Made by a program: the position numbers and the translations under genes. Under the pieces are notes generated by a model. The model was given only the letters and a program-made list of their open reading frames with translations, was not told the DNA's origin and did no database searches. Shown here piece by piece: positions 51,650-63,701 of a stretch of DNA of 64,000 bases. Origin of the DNA: JAFARE01 sp963777285 (GTDB lineage Bacteria > Chloroflexota > Dormibacteria > Aeolococcales > Aeolococcaceae); assembly GCA_963777285.1 (NCBI GenBank), contig CAVZPR010000002.1, positions 620,001-684,000 on the forward strand, in the 5' to 3' direction. Numbering within the stretch: position 1 is the first letter of the stretch; each line of letters begins with the position of its first letter.

Positions 51650-53740
51650 GTGGACGGCCCGGTTTTGGGCAGCGAAATGCTCGAGATCACAGTGGCCGGT
51701 CCCTTCCCCGCACGCCCATCCCCCAACGTCATCCGGAGCCACACGATAGAAGAACCCGCACGCCCCCAACATCTCGCAGTGGATGACGTCGCCGCGCCTG
51801 CCGCCGCCACCACCACTGACGGCCGCAAGGCAGCCGCGCGGGGTGGGAGGGACGCTTATTCCGCCGAGCAGATCCAGATCCTCGAGGGCCTGGAGCCGGT
51901 GCGGCGCCGCCCCGGCATGTACATCGGTTCGACGGACGCGCGCGGGCTGCACCACCTGATCGTCGAGATCGTCGACAACAGCATCGACGAAGCACTCGCC
52001 GGTTGGTGCGACACCATCCAGGTCACGCTGCACGCTGACAACTCCGTGTCGGTGCTGGACAACGGCCGCGGCATCCCCGTCGGCATGCACCCCACCGCCA
52101 AGCGGTCGGCCCTCGAGGTGGTGCTCACCAAGCTGCACGCCGGGGGCAAGTTCGGCGGCGGCGGCTACAAGGTGTCCGGCGGCCTGCACGGCGTGGGTCT
52201 GTCGGTTGTCAACGCGCTGAGCGAGCGTCTCACGGTCGAGGTCTACCGCGACAAGGAGGTGCACCGCCAGGACTACGTGCGCGGCGCGCCGCAGGGTCCC
52301 GTGGCCGTCACCGGCCGCACCGACCGGAGCGGCACGTACGTCCGCTTCTGGCCGGACCCGCTCATCTTCCCCGAGATCGCCTACTCGTGGGAGACGGTGG
52401 TCACCACGCTGCGCAGCTACGCGTTTCTCAACAAGGGCATCACCATCCAGCTGAGCGACGAGCGCCGCGATCTCACATACACGTTCCACTTCGAAGGTGG
52501 GATCCAGGCGTTCGTCAAGTTCCTCAACGCGAACCGCAATCCGGTGAACACGCGTCCCATGTACGTGGAGCGGGAGATCGACGGCAACGTCGTGGAGATC
52601 GCGCTGCAGTACCAGAACACGGCATTCACGGAGCACGTGCTCGCTTTTGCCAACAACGTGCACACCGAGGAGGGCGGGTCGCACGTCACCGGCTTCCGCA
52701 GCGCGCTGACGGCGACTCTCAACAAGTACGCGCGCAAGGCCGCGATCCTCAAGGACCAGGACCCCAACCTCACCGGTGAGGACGTCCGCGACGGCCTCAC
52801 CGCGGTGATCAGCGTCAAGCTGCGCGAGCCGCAGTTCGAGGGCCAGACCAAGACCAAGCTGGGCAACAGCGAGGTCGCCGGCCAGGTGTCCACCGTGCTC
52901 AGCGACGCGCTGATGCAATACCTGGAGGAGAACCCCGGCGACGGCAGGCGCATCATCGACCAGTCGCTCACCGCGGCGCGAGCGCGCCAGGCCGCCGCCA
53001 AGGCGCGCGACCTGGTGCAGCGCAAGTCGCTGCTGGAGTCGGCGACGCTGCCCGGCAAGCTCGTCGACTGCAGCGAGCGCGACCCGGAGCACTGCGAGAT
53101 CTTCATCGTCGAGGGCCTCTCCGCAGGCGGCACCGCCAAGGAAGCCCGCGAGCGTCGCAACCAGGCGATCCTGCCCCTGCGCGGCAAGATCCTCAACGTC
53201 GAGAAGGCGCGGGCCGACAAGATCCTCGGCAACGAGGAGATCAAGACGCTGATCACCGCCCTCGGCGCCGGCTTCGCCGAGACCTTCGCCATCGACAAGC
53301 TGCGCTACCACCGCATCGTGCTCATGGCCGACGCCGACGTCGACGGCTCGCACATCCGCACGCTGCTGCTCACGTTCTTCTGGCGCCACCTGAAGCCGGT
53401 GGTCGACGGTGGCTATCTGTTCCTGGCGCAGCCACCCCTCTACAAGCTGGAAAAGGGGAAGCAGACGGAGTACGCGTACAGCGACGTCGAGCGTGACGCC
53501 AAGTACAAGTCGATGGGCGGCAAGCCCGAGGTGTCGCGGTACAAGGGCCTCGGCGAGATGAAGGCCGACGAGCTCTGGATGACGACGATGGATCCGGAGC
53601 GGCGCGTGCTGCTGCGCGTGTCCGTCGAGGACGCCCTCAAGGCGGACGACATCTTCGACCGGCTCATGGGTTCCGACGTCGAGCCGCGCAAGCGTTTCAT
53701 CCAGACGCACGCCAAGACCGTGCGCAACCTGGACGTCTGA
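51650..53740 (+). CDS. gyrB: DNA gyrase subunit B
   Basis: A 696-residue GyrB, ATPase subunit of gyrase: GHKL motifs VEIVDNSIDEALAG and LDNGRGIPVG, GKFGGGGYKVSGGLHGVG, the TOPRIM domain with DADVDGSHIRTLLLTFFWR and the tail ending HAKTVRNLDV. In the TOPRIM motif the usual EGDSAGG reads EGLSAGG (E488-G489-L490), a Leu in place of a very conserved Asp; the metal-binding Glu and DxD are kept. The 70-residue N-terminal extension before YSAEQIQILEGLEPVRRRPG is unusual. Start: GTG 51650 fits the promoter; ATG 51677 is an alternative. First gene of gyrB-plsX-gyrA. Confidence 0.96.
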   Translation: MDGPVLGSEMLEITVAGPFPARPSPNVIRSHTIEEPARPQHLAVDDVAAPAAATTTDGRKAAARGGRDAYSAEQIQILEGLEPVRRRPGMYIGSTDARGLHHLIVEIVDNSIDEALAGWCDTIQVTLHADNSVSVLDNGRGIPVGMHPTAKRSALEVVLTKLHAGGKFGGGGYKVSGGLHGVGLSVVNALSERLTVEVYRDKEVHRQDYVRGAPQGPVAVTGRTDRSGTYVRFWPDPLIFPEIAYSWETVVTTLRSYAFLNKGITIQLSDERRDLTYTFHFEGGIQAFVKFLNANRNPVNTRPMYVEREIDGNVVEIALQYQNTAFTEHVLAFANNVHTEEGGSHVTGFRSALTATLNKYARKAAILKDQDPNLTGEDVRDGLTAVISVKLREPQFEGQTKTKLGNSEVAGQVSTVLSDALMQYLEENPGDGRRIIDQSLTAARARQAAAKARDLVQRKSLLESATLPGKLVDCSERDPEHCEIFIVEGLSAGGTAKEARERRNQAILPLRGKILNVEKARADKILGNEEIKTLITALGAGFAETFAIDKLRYHRIVLMADADVDGSHIRTLLLTFFWRHLKPVVDGGYLFLAQPPLYKLEKGKQTEYAYSDVERDAKYKSMGGKPEVSRYKGLGEMKADELWMTTMDPERRVLLRVSVEDALKADDIFDRLMGSDVEPRKRFIQTHAKTVRNLDV

Positions 53741-54863
53741 TGCCCCGCGAGGCTCAGGCAGCTCTTCCCGTCGCGCTCGACGCCATGGGCGGCGACAACG
53801 CTCCCGGCGAGGTCGTGCGCGGCGCGGTGCGTGCCGTGCGCGAGGCGGGCATCGCCGTGACGCTCGTCGGCCGGCAGGAGGAGATCCACGCGTCGCTGCG
53901 TGCCGCCGGCGCGGAAGCGGACGAGAGGCTGCGCGTCGTCGACGCGCGCGACGTCATCGGCATGACCGAACACCCGGCCAACGCGGTGCGGTCCAAGCGC
54001 GACTCCTCGATCGTGCGCGCGTGCGCGCTGGTGGCGGACGGCAGCGCCGCTGCCGCGGTCAGCGCGGGCAACAGCGGCGCCATGCTCGCCGCCGGGCTCT
54101 TCACGGTGGGCCGCATCTCGGGAGTGAGCCGCCCCGCGATCGGCGCGGCCTTCCCCACCGCTGCGGGTCAGACCTTCATGCTCGACGTCGGGGCCAACAC
54201 CGACTGCCGCCCGGAATGGCTGGCGCAGTTCGCGGTGATGGGCGACGTGTACGCGCGCAGCATGATGGGTGTCGAGCGGCCGCGGGTTGCGCTCCTCAGC
54301 AACGGCGAGGAGGAGGAGAAGGGGTCTGAGCTGGTGCAGGCCGCGCGCCCGCTCCTGGCCGCGCTGCCACTGCAGTTCGTGGGCAACGTCGAGGGCAAGG
54401 GCGTCTTCACCGGTCACGCCGACGTCGTGGTCACGGACGGCTTCACGGGCAACATCGCGCTGAAGACGGCGGAGGGTGTGGGTGAGTTTCTCTTCGGCGC
54501 GCTGCGCGAGGCGGCGCGCACCAGCGTCGGCGCCAGTCTTGGCGGCGCGCTGCTCAAGCCAAAGCTGCGCCCGCTCCGCGACCGGATCGACTATCGCAAG
54601 ACGGGCGGCGCGCTGCTCCTCGGGGTGCGCGGCGAGATCGTCATCGCGCATGGCCGCTCCGACGCCGAAGCGATCCTGAACGCGCTGAAGGTTGGCGCAC
54701 GCGCGGCCGAGCGCGACGTCAGCGGTGTCATCGGGCGATCGTTTCAGGCGGGCGAGTTGGCGGCCCCTGCCGCCCCTGACGCGGGTGACGCCGGAGGGGC
54801 GGAGACCGGCGCGGCGATCCCCGAGGAGCCGGTCCGCGCTGTGGACAGCGCGGGAGCTTCACG

Positions 54864-54867
<4 letters not shown>
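53740..54867 (+). CDS. plsX: phosphate acyltransferase PlsX
   Basis: A 375-residue PlsX, which makes acyl-phosphate from acyl-ACP for phospholipid synthesis. Motifs: VALDAMGGDNAPGEVVRGAV, SAGNSGAMLAA, MLDVGANTDC and VVVTDGFTGNIALKT. Its start overlaps the gyrB stop (TGATG) and its end overlaps the gyrA start (ATGA), so it is translationally coupled to both gyrase genes. The 45-residue Ala/Gly-rich C-tail past the conserved domain is probably disordered. Such a position between gyrB and gyrA is unusual. Confidence 0.95.
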
Positions 54868-58583
<3,716 letters not shown>

Positions 58584-58589
58584 CGCGCG

Positions 58590-59030
58590 CTATTCGTGCT
58601 GCTGCGGCTCGCGCAGCAGCAACGCACGGCAGGGCGCGTAGCGCAGCACGTACGGCGCGGTCTTGCCCATGTAGAACTCGCCGAACCGCTGCCGGTAGGG
58701 CAGCCCCAGCACGATGAGGTCCGCGCGCCATTCCGAGATCTCGTCGACGATGGCCGGCCCTGCCTCGCGCGCCTGGAGCAGCTCGGTCTCGACCTCGGTG
58801 TCCAGCTCGTCGCCGACCTTCCCAGCGTGCTGCAGCAGGCCCTCGGCCTTCTCGGTGACGGTGTCCTGCACCGTGCCCAGGGCGAGACTTCGCTTGATCT
58901 CCAGGACCGTGATCACGTTGACGCGCGCGTGCGCCCGTCTCGCCAGCCGGCAACCCAGGCGCACCGCCTCGTCGTCCGTCGGAGATCCGTTGATCGGAAC
59001 CATGATCCGGCGAGGGATGAAGCCCTGCAT
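58590..59030 (-). CDS. universal stress protein (UspA family)
   Basis: A 146-residue UspA-fold protein: IPRRIMVPINGSPTDDEAVRLG at the N-terminus, the middle EISEWRADLIVLGLPYRQR and the ending GKTAPYVLRYAPCRALLL. The typical ATP motif G-2x-G-9x-G-S/T is partly altered (GLPYRQRFGEFYMGKTA), so nucleotide binding is uncertain. Its TAGGAT (59040-59045, minus strand) is nine bases before ATG 59030. It is divergent from the TrkA pair. Confidence 0.85.
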   Translation of the reverse strand: MQGFIPRRIMVPINGSPTDDEAVRLGCRLARRAHARVNVITVLEIKRSLALGTVQDTVTEKAEGLLQHAGKVGDELDTEVETELLQAREAGPAIVDEISEWRADLIVLGLPYRQRFGEFYMGKTAPYVLRYAPCRALLLREPQQHE

Positions 59031-59039
59031 GGCCGCGGA

Positions 59040-59056
59040 ATCCTAGCTCTTACAAT
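59040..59056. promoter_or_regulatory. divergent -10 hexamers of usp and trkA genes
   Basis: TAGGAT on the minus strand (59040-59045) serves usp and TACAAT on the plus strand (59051-59056) serves the first TrkA gene. Each is about nine bases from its start codon, so both transcripts are probably leaderless. No -35 boxes stand out. Confidence 0.5.
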
Positions 59057-59065
59057 TGCCGTCCC

Positions 59066-59530
59066 GTGAAGGTTGTCATCGTCGGCTGCGGTCGTGTCGG
59101 CTCCAGCATCGCGCGCGAGCTCGACGCGTCCGGGCACGAGGTCACCATCATCGACGAACGGGTGTCGGCGTTCAGCCGCCTCGGCGAGGATTTCCACGGA
59201 AACATGGTCGTCGGGACGGGCATCGATGAGAGCGTGCTGCGCCGGGCCGGTATCGAGCAGGCCGACTGTTTCGCCTCGGTGACCAACGGCGACAACCGCA
59301 ACATCATGGCGGCGCAGATCGCGCAGGTCATCTTCAAAGTGCCGCGCGTCATCACGCGCATCTACGACCCCATCCGCGAGGAGGTCTTCCGCGAGCTGGG
59401 TCTGGAGACCGTGTGCTCCACGCGCCTCATCGCCGAGCTCATGGTCGACTACGCCCTGACCGGCGAGAACCGCGCGCACGCGGAGCGCTCCGCCGTCCCC
59501 TCGGGCAGCGGCAGCACGGCGCCCGGCTGA
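59066..59530 (+). CDS. TrkA-N (KtrA-type) potassium uptake regulator, first of pair
   Basis: A 154-residue Rossmann protein starting GTG: MKVVIVGCGRVGSSIAREL (G-x-G-x-x-G for NAD/ATP), then VTNGDNRNIMAAQIA and PRVITRIYDP. Only the N-domain is present. TrkA/KtrA proteins bind NAD(H) or ATP and gate potassium uptake through Trk/Ktr channels; no channel gene is in the window. Overlaps the second TrkA gene as TGATG, so they are probably made as a complex. Confidence 0.88.
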   Translation: MKVVIVGCGRVGSSIARELDASGHEVTIIDERVSAFSRLGEDFHGNMVVGTGIDESVLRRAGIEQADCFASVTNGDNRNIMAAQIAQVIFKVPRVITRIYDPIREEVFRELGLETVCSTRLIAELMVDYALTGENRAHAERSAVPSGSGSTAPG

Positions 59531-60204
59531 TGTCTGTCGCCGAGCGGCCCTACGTCCTGATCATCGGCGGCGGCAAGGTCGGCTACCACCTCGCCCGCCA
59601 CCTCATCGAGCGCGACTACGAGGTCACGCTGGTGGAGAAGGACCCTGAGCGGGCCCAGTGGATCGAGCACCAGCTGGGGTCGGTGATCGTGATGGTCGGC
59701 GACGGCGACGAGATGGCGTTCCTGGCCACCACCGGCATCGAGCGCGCCGGCGTGGTCGTGGCCGCCACCGGTGACGACGAGGACAACCTCATCGCCTGCC
59801 AGCTGGCCAAGCGCAAGTTCCACGTGCCGCGCACGATCGCCAGGGTGAACAACCCCGTCAACGTGGGCGTGTTCACCGCCCTGGGCATCGACGCGCCCAT
59901 CTCGGCGACGGAGCTGCTGATGGGACTGATCGAGGCGGAGCTGGGCGGCTCAGAGATGGTGCGCGGCGTGGCCGTGAAGGCGTCAGGCGCGGCGCTGGTC
60001 GACGTCGCCCTTTCCGACCTCTCCAAGCTCAACGGACGCAGGCTCTCCGAGATCGAGCTGCCCGACGGGGCGATCGTGGTGTGCCTGGTGCGTCAGGGCG
60101 AGCCGGTGGTGCCCCGGCCCGACGAGGTGGTGCAGCCGCGGGACGAGCTGATCGTGTATTCCCGACACCTCGACGTGGAGGATGTGCGCCGCTCAGTCTC
60201 CTGA
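59530..60204 (+). CDS. trkA: TrkA (N plus C domain) potassium uptake regulator
   Basis: A 224-residue protein with TrkA-N (YVLIIGGGKVGYHLARHLIE; ATGDDEDNLIACQLAKRKF) and a TrkA-C domain at about residues 140-220 (ELPDGAIVVCLVRQGEPVVPRPDEVVQPRDELIVYS). It has the nucleotide loop GGGKVG. ATG at 59530 overlaps the stop of the first TrkA gene. Part of a two-gene regulator unit. Confidence 0.92.
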   Translation: MSVAERPYVLIIGGGKVGYHLARHLIERDYEVTLVEKDPERAQWIEHQLGSVIVMVGDGDEMAFLATTGIERAGVVVAATGDDEDNLIACQLAKRKFHVPRTIARVNNPVNVGVFTALGIDAPISATELLMGLIEAELGGSEMVRGVAVKASGAALVDVALSDLSKLNGRRLSEIELPDGAIVVCLVRQGEPVVPRPDEVVQPRDELIVYSRHLDVEDVRRSVS

Positions 60205-60212
60205 GACTCTCC

Positions 60213-60412
60213 GGCGGCTTCAAACCATCCGAAGAAACCAGCCGCCGTGCTGGCGAGCCTCAGACGGCGCCTTGTACCCGAGGCGGCGTTCAGACCGTCC
60301 GAAGCAACCAGCCGCCGTGCTGGCGAGCCTCAGACAGCGCTTTGAAACTTCAGGCGGCGTTCAGACCGTCCGAAGCAACCAGCCGCCGTCCTGGCGAGCC
60401 TCAGACAAGGAG
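60213..60412 (+). repeat. tandem repeat, about 70 bp x 2.9
   Basis: Three units start at 60213, 60282 and 60353 (periods 69 and 71), each GGCGGC-...-CCAGCCGCC-...-TGGCGAGCCTCAGAC. The GGCGGC and GCCGCC parts of a unit can pair across about 22 bases, so each unit can form a hairpin. Units 2 and 3 are nearly identical over 60 bases; unit 1 differs at several sites. It fills the gap (60205-60499) after trkA; the remaining bases (60413-60499) show no other feature except a small hairpin at the end of the zinc-ribbon gene. Confidence 0.85.
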
Positions 60413-60499
60413 GCGAGCCGCGCAGCGAAGGAGCGGACTTGTGGTCCGTGACTGAGCGAGCAGCGAAGCCGACGCAGTATCAGGCCGCCAGAACGGCGG

Positions 60500-60646
60500 C
60501 TACGCGGCTTTGCCGATCTTGAAGATCTTGGTGCCGCAATTAGGGCAAGTCCCGGTAGTGGCCGGTTTGCCGTTCTTCATGGTGATGGCCTGGGGGTTCT
60601 GGATGTCGACTTGCTTCTTGCACTTGAGGCAGTAGCCGGTGGCCAT
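60500..60646 (-). CDS. DUF5679-type zinc-ribbon miniprotein (48 aa)
   Basis: ATG 60646 preceded by GGAGGAGAG reads a 48-residue protein: YCLKCKKQVDIQNPQAITMK, then a Lys-rich GKPATTGTCPNCGTKIFKIG. Two CxxC pairs about 25 residues apart form a zinc ribbon, matching DUF5679. It probably binds zinc; the role is unknown. It has a strong ribosome site and its own weak TAGAAT -10 (60708-60713). Confidence 0.85.
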   Translation of the reverse strand: MATGYCLKCKKQVDIQNPQAITMKNGKPATTGTCPNCGTKIFKIGKAA

Positions 60647-60756
60647 GTCTCTCCTCCGGTGGGGTGGTGTTGCGGTGGGCGAGGTGCCCTCCGGCGAGTT
60701 CGCGCGAATTCTACGCGGCCCGACCCTGAATTGGGCCTGAATTCAGCGCAGGCCCC

Positions 60757-61467
60757 TCAGACGGGGGCGGCGGTGGTGGCCAGGTGGGTGCGGAAGAACT
60801 GCAGGGTGCGTTCCCAGGCGGTCTCGCTGGCGGCCGCGTCGTAGACCTCGGGCCGCGTGTCGTTGAAGAAGGCGTGGTCCGCCCCCTGGTACCAGTGGAA
60901 CTCGACGTCGAGGCCCGCCACGCGCAGCTGCTCCGCCAGCCGGTCGATCTGGTCCCGCGTGTAGGCCTGGTCCTCCGTGGCGAAGTGGCCGAGCACGGCC
61001 GCCCGGATCGCGCCATAGTCCGGCTTGGCCCTGTCCGTGGCCATCAGGTACGGGTAGAAGGTCACCACCGCGCCGATGGCGGGCGCGAGGCTGGCGGCGT
61101 ACAGCGCCAGCGCGCCGCCCATGCAGAAGCCGACGATGCCAACCCGGTCGCCGGCGGTCTTGTCGCTGCCGGCGAGCCACCGGACCGCGCCGCCCATGTC
61201 CCGAGCGGCCTCGTCGAGCTGCATCTCCATGAGCAGCTTTCCGGCCTTGTCCGGCTCCTTCGGCTCGGCCGTCCTGCCGTGGTAGAGGTCGGGGGCGAGG
61301 GCGACGAATCCCGCTGCCGCCAGCCGGTCGCACAGCTCCTTGATGTGGCCGACGAGGCCCCAGTACTCCTGGATGACGACCACGCCAGGTCCGCTGCCCC
61401 CGCCCGGCACCGCCAGGTAGCCGGCGCACGTGTGCCCATTGCTGGGGAACTCGATCATCTCGCCCAT
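60757..61467 (-). CDS. dienelactone hydrolase family protein
   Basis: A 236-residue alpha/beta hydrolase of the dienelactone hydrolase family. The nucleophile Cys lies in VGFCMGGALAL, the acid and His in ATEDQAYTRDQID and WYQGADHAFFND. Start MGEMIEFPSNGHTCAGYLAV. Members hydrolyse dienelactone or related lactones and esters; exact substrate unknown. ATG at 61467 has GGAG upstream. It is a separate unit from the EF-G-like gene. Confidence 0.92.
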   Translation of the reverse strand: MGEMIEFPSNGHTCAGYLAVPGGGSGPGVVVIQEYWGLVGHIKELCDRLAAAGFVALAPDLYHGRTAEPKEPDKAGKLLMEMQLDEAARDMGGAVRWLAGSDKTAGDRVGIVGFCMGGALALYAASLAPAIGAVVTFYPYLMATDRAKPDYGAIRAAVLGHFATEDQAYTRDQIDRLAEQLRVAGLDVEFHWYQGADHAFFNDTRPEVYDAAASETAWERTLQFFRTHLATTAAPV

Positions 61468-61553
61468 ATCGACCCGTCTCCTGCTCGACGACCGCCGCCT
61501 ACGGACGCAGCATAGACGCCGCCTGCGGTGAGGCCACCTCCTGCCCGGTCGGC

Positions 61554-63632
61554 TCAGACGGCCGCCGCCGCGTGCTCCTTGGAGTGCGCCTCGATGAGCT
61601 TCTGCGCCACGTGCGCCGGCACCTCCTCGTAGTGCGAGAAGGACATCTGGTAGCGACCGCGGCCCTGCGTCATGGCCCGCAGCTCGATCGGGAAGGTGTA
61701 CATCTCCGACTGCGGCACCTGAGCCGTCACCTCCGCCCGGCCGTCGCCCAGCGGGTTCATGCCGCCGACGCGTCCCCGCTTCGAATTCATCAAGCCCATC
61801 ACGTCGCCGGTGTTGCGCTCGGGGACGATCACGTGCACGTCCATCACCGGCTCGAGCAGCACCGGCTTGGCCTGCTGCACGGCCTCGCGCATGGCCATGG
61901 AGCCCGCGATCTGGAATGCGATGTCCTTGCCGTCGACGGGATGCGTCGAGCCGTCCACCAGACGCACCTTCACGTCGACGATGGGGTTGCCGCTGACGGC
62001 TCCCTGGTCGATCGTCTGCTTCGCGCCCTTTTCGACGGACGGGCGGAACTGATGCGGGATCGAGCCGCCGAAGATCTTGTCCTCCCACTCGTAGCCGCCG
62101 CCGCGCGGCAGCGGCTCGACCTCGATGGTGCAGTCGCCGTACAGACCGGCGCCACCGGACTGCTTCTTGTACTTGTGGGCCACGCGCGCGCTGCCGGTGA
62201 TCGTTTCGCGGTAGGGGATGCGCGGCGGATTGAGCACCGCATCCACGCCGTACTTGCGCTTCATCCGTTCCAGCGCGACGTCGAGGTGCACGTCACCCAG
62301 CCCGTGCACGAGCACCTCGTTCGTCACCGCGTCGCGGTCCGCGGAGAACGCGATGTCCTCGTCGTGCAGCCGAGCCAGCGCGCTCATGATCTTGTCCTCG
62401 TCACCCTTGCTGCGGGCGACGATCGCGGCCGCGTACGAGGCCGCCGGCGGCGAGATCGGGGGCAGCGTCACCACCGCGTCCTTGGCGCACAGCACGTCTC
62501 CCGTGGCGGTCTGAGCCAGCTTGGTGACGACGCCGATGTCGCCGGCACCGACCTCCGCCACCGGCGTGATCGTCTTGCCCAGGGGCTGCCCCAGCTGCGC
62601 GAAGCGTTCCTCCTGGCCGAGGCGCACGGTCACGGGGTGGCTGTCGCCGGTGAACGTGCCGCGCAGCACCTTGAAGAAGCTGACCTTTCCGAAGGTGTCG
62701 ACCGTCGTCTTGAACACGCGCGCGCACAGCTTGCCCGCGGGGTCGCATGCGACCTCCAGCTCGTTGCCCTTGGCGTCGATCGCACGCTGCGCGTGCTCGC
62801 GCGGCGAGGGAAGGTAGCGCACGATCGAGTCCAGCACCAGCGACGCCCCCTTCTCCTGGGCCGCTGCCGCGCAGACGATCGGAGTCAGCGAGCCGCGGGC
62901 GGTGGCGGTGTGCAGCGCCGTGCGCACCTCCTCGTCGCTGAGCTCGGTGCCCTCCAGATACCTCTCGAGCAGCGCGTCGTCGGTCTCGGCGGCCGCGTCG
63001 ACCAGCGCCGAGTGCGCGCGCTCCACCTCGGCGCGCAGTTCCTCGGGGAACGAGGTCTCCGAGCTGCGCCCGCGAGCGTCGAACTCGTGCGCCCGGTCAT
63101 CGACCAGGTCGACGAATCCACGAAAGCCCTCGGCGCTGCCGATCGGCACCGCGACCGCGATGCACGACCGCCCGAACGCCGCCCGCACCGCGTCCACCGT
63201 GGCCTCGTAGGCGGCGTTCTCCTTGTCCATCTTGTTGACCACGACCAGCGAGGGGAGCCCCGCCGCCGTCACCAGCTCCCACGCCAGCTCCGCGCCCACC
63301 GGCACCGAGCCCGTGGCGGACAGGACCAGCACCGCGGCGTCCGCTCCGGCGAGCGCCTGCACCACCTCACCGGCGAAGTCCTGGAACCCGGGGGCATCGA
63401 TGAGGTTGACGCGGGATCCCTCCCAGTCGCAGTGCGCCACCGCCGCGGTGATGCTGATCGACCGGCGCTGCTCCTCCGGCTCGTGGTCCAGGATGGACGT
63501 GCCCTGGTCCGTGGAGCCGAGCCGCTGCGTGGCGCCCGCGACGTGCAGCAGCGCCTCGCACAGCGTGGTCTTGCCGTCGTGGCTGTGCCCGACGACCGCC
63601 ACGGATCGGATGCGGTCCGGAGGCATCGACAT
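61554..63632 (-). CDS. elongation factor G-like GTPase (EF-G2 / FusA-like)
   Basis: A 692-residue translational GTPase. G1 is VVGHSHDGKTTL, G3 DAPGFQDFAGE and G4 NKMD. Domains II-V follow, with ESEM-like YEWEDKIFGGSIPHQFRPSVEKG. The G1 loop has a Ser-His-Asp insertion (GHSHDGK) instead of the usual GHVDAGK-type of true EF-G, as in the EF-G2 group found beside the main fusA in Mycobacterium and relatives. Its function is uncertain; in mycobacteria the paralogue lacks classic EF-G activity. CAGGAG precedes the start. Confidence 0.9.
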   Translation of the reverse strand: MSMPPDRIRSVAVVGHSHDGKTTLCEALLHVAGATQRLGSTDQGTSILDHEPEEQRRSISITAAVAHCDWEGSRVNLIDAPGFQDFAGEVVQALAGADAAVLVLSATGSVPVGAELAWELVTAAGLPSLVVVNKMDKENAAYEATVDAVRAAFGRSCIAVAVPIGSAEGFRGFVDLVDDRAHEFDARGRSSETSFPEELRAEVERAHSALVDAAAETDDALLERYLEGTELSDEEVRTALHTATARGSLTPIVCAAAAQEKGASLVLDSIVRYLPSPREHAQRAIDAKGNELEVACDPAGKLCARVFKTTVDTFGKVSFFKVLRGTFTGDSHPVTVRLGQEERFAQLGQPLGKTITPVAEVGAGDIGVVTKLAQTATGDVLCAKDAVVTLPPISPPAASYAAAIVARSKGDEDKIMSALARLHDEDIAFSADRDAVTNEVLVHGLGDVHLDVALERMKRKYGVDAVLNPPRIPYRETITGSARVAHKYKKQSGGAGLYGDCTIEVEPLPRGGGYEWEDKIFGGSIPHQFRPSVEKGAKQTIDQGAVSGNPIVDVKVRLVDGSTHPVDGKDIAFQIAGSMAMREAVQQAKPVLLEPVMDVHVIVPERNTGDVMGLMNSKRGRVGGMNPLGDGRAEVTAQVPQSEMYTFPIELRAMTQGRGRYQMSFSHYEEVPAHVAQKLIEAHSKEHAAAAV

Positions 63633-63701
63633 CTGCAGGCGCTCCTGGGACGGGTTCTGGACGGCGCCACATGGTAGCGGCTCGATCTGGGGCCGCGGCG
63701 C

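Noticed and set aside
51557..53710. 717-residue open frame opposite gyrB
   Set aside because: Antisense shadow of gyrB.
60213..60412. CRISPR array
   Set aside because: The repeat units are continuous and alike over nearly their whole length; there are no unique spacers and no cas genes.
61572..63677. 701-residue open frame opposite the EF-G-like gene
   Set aside because: His/Arg/Leu-rich shadow of a certain gene.
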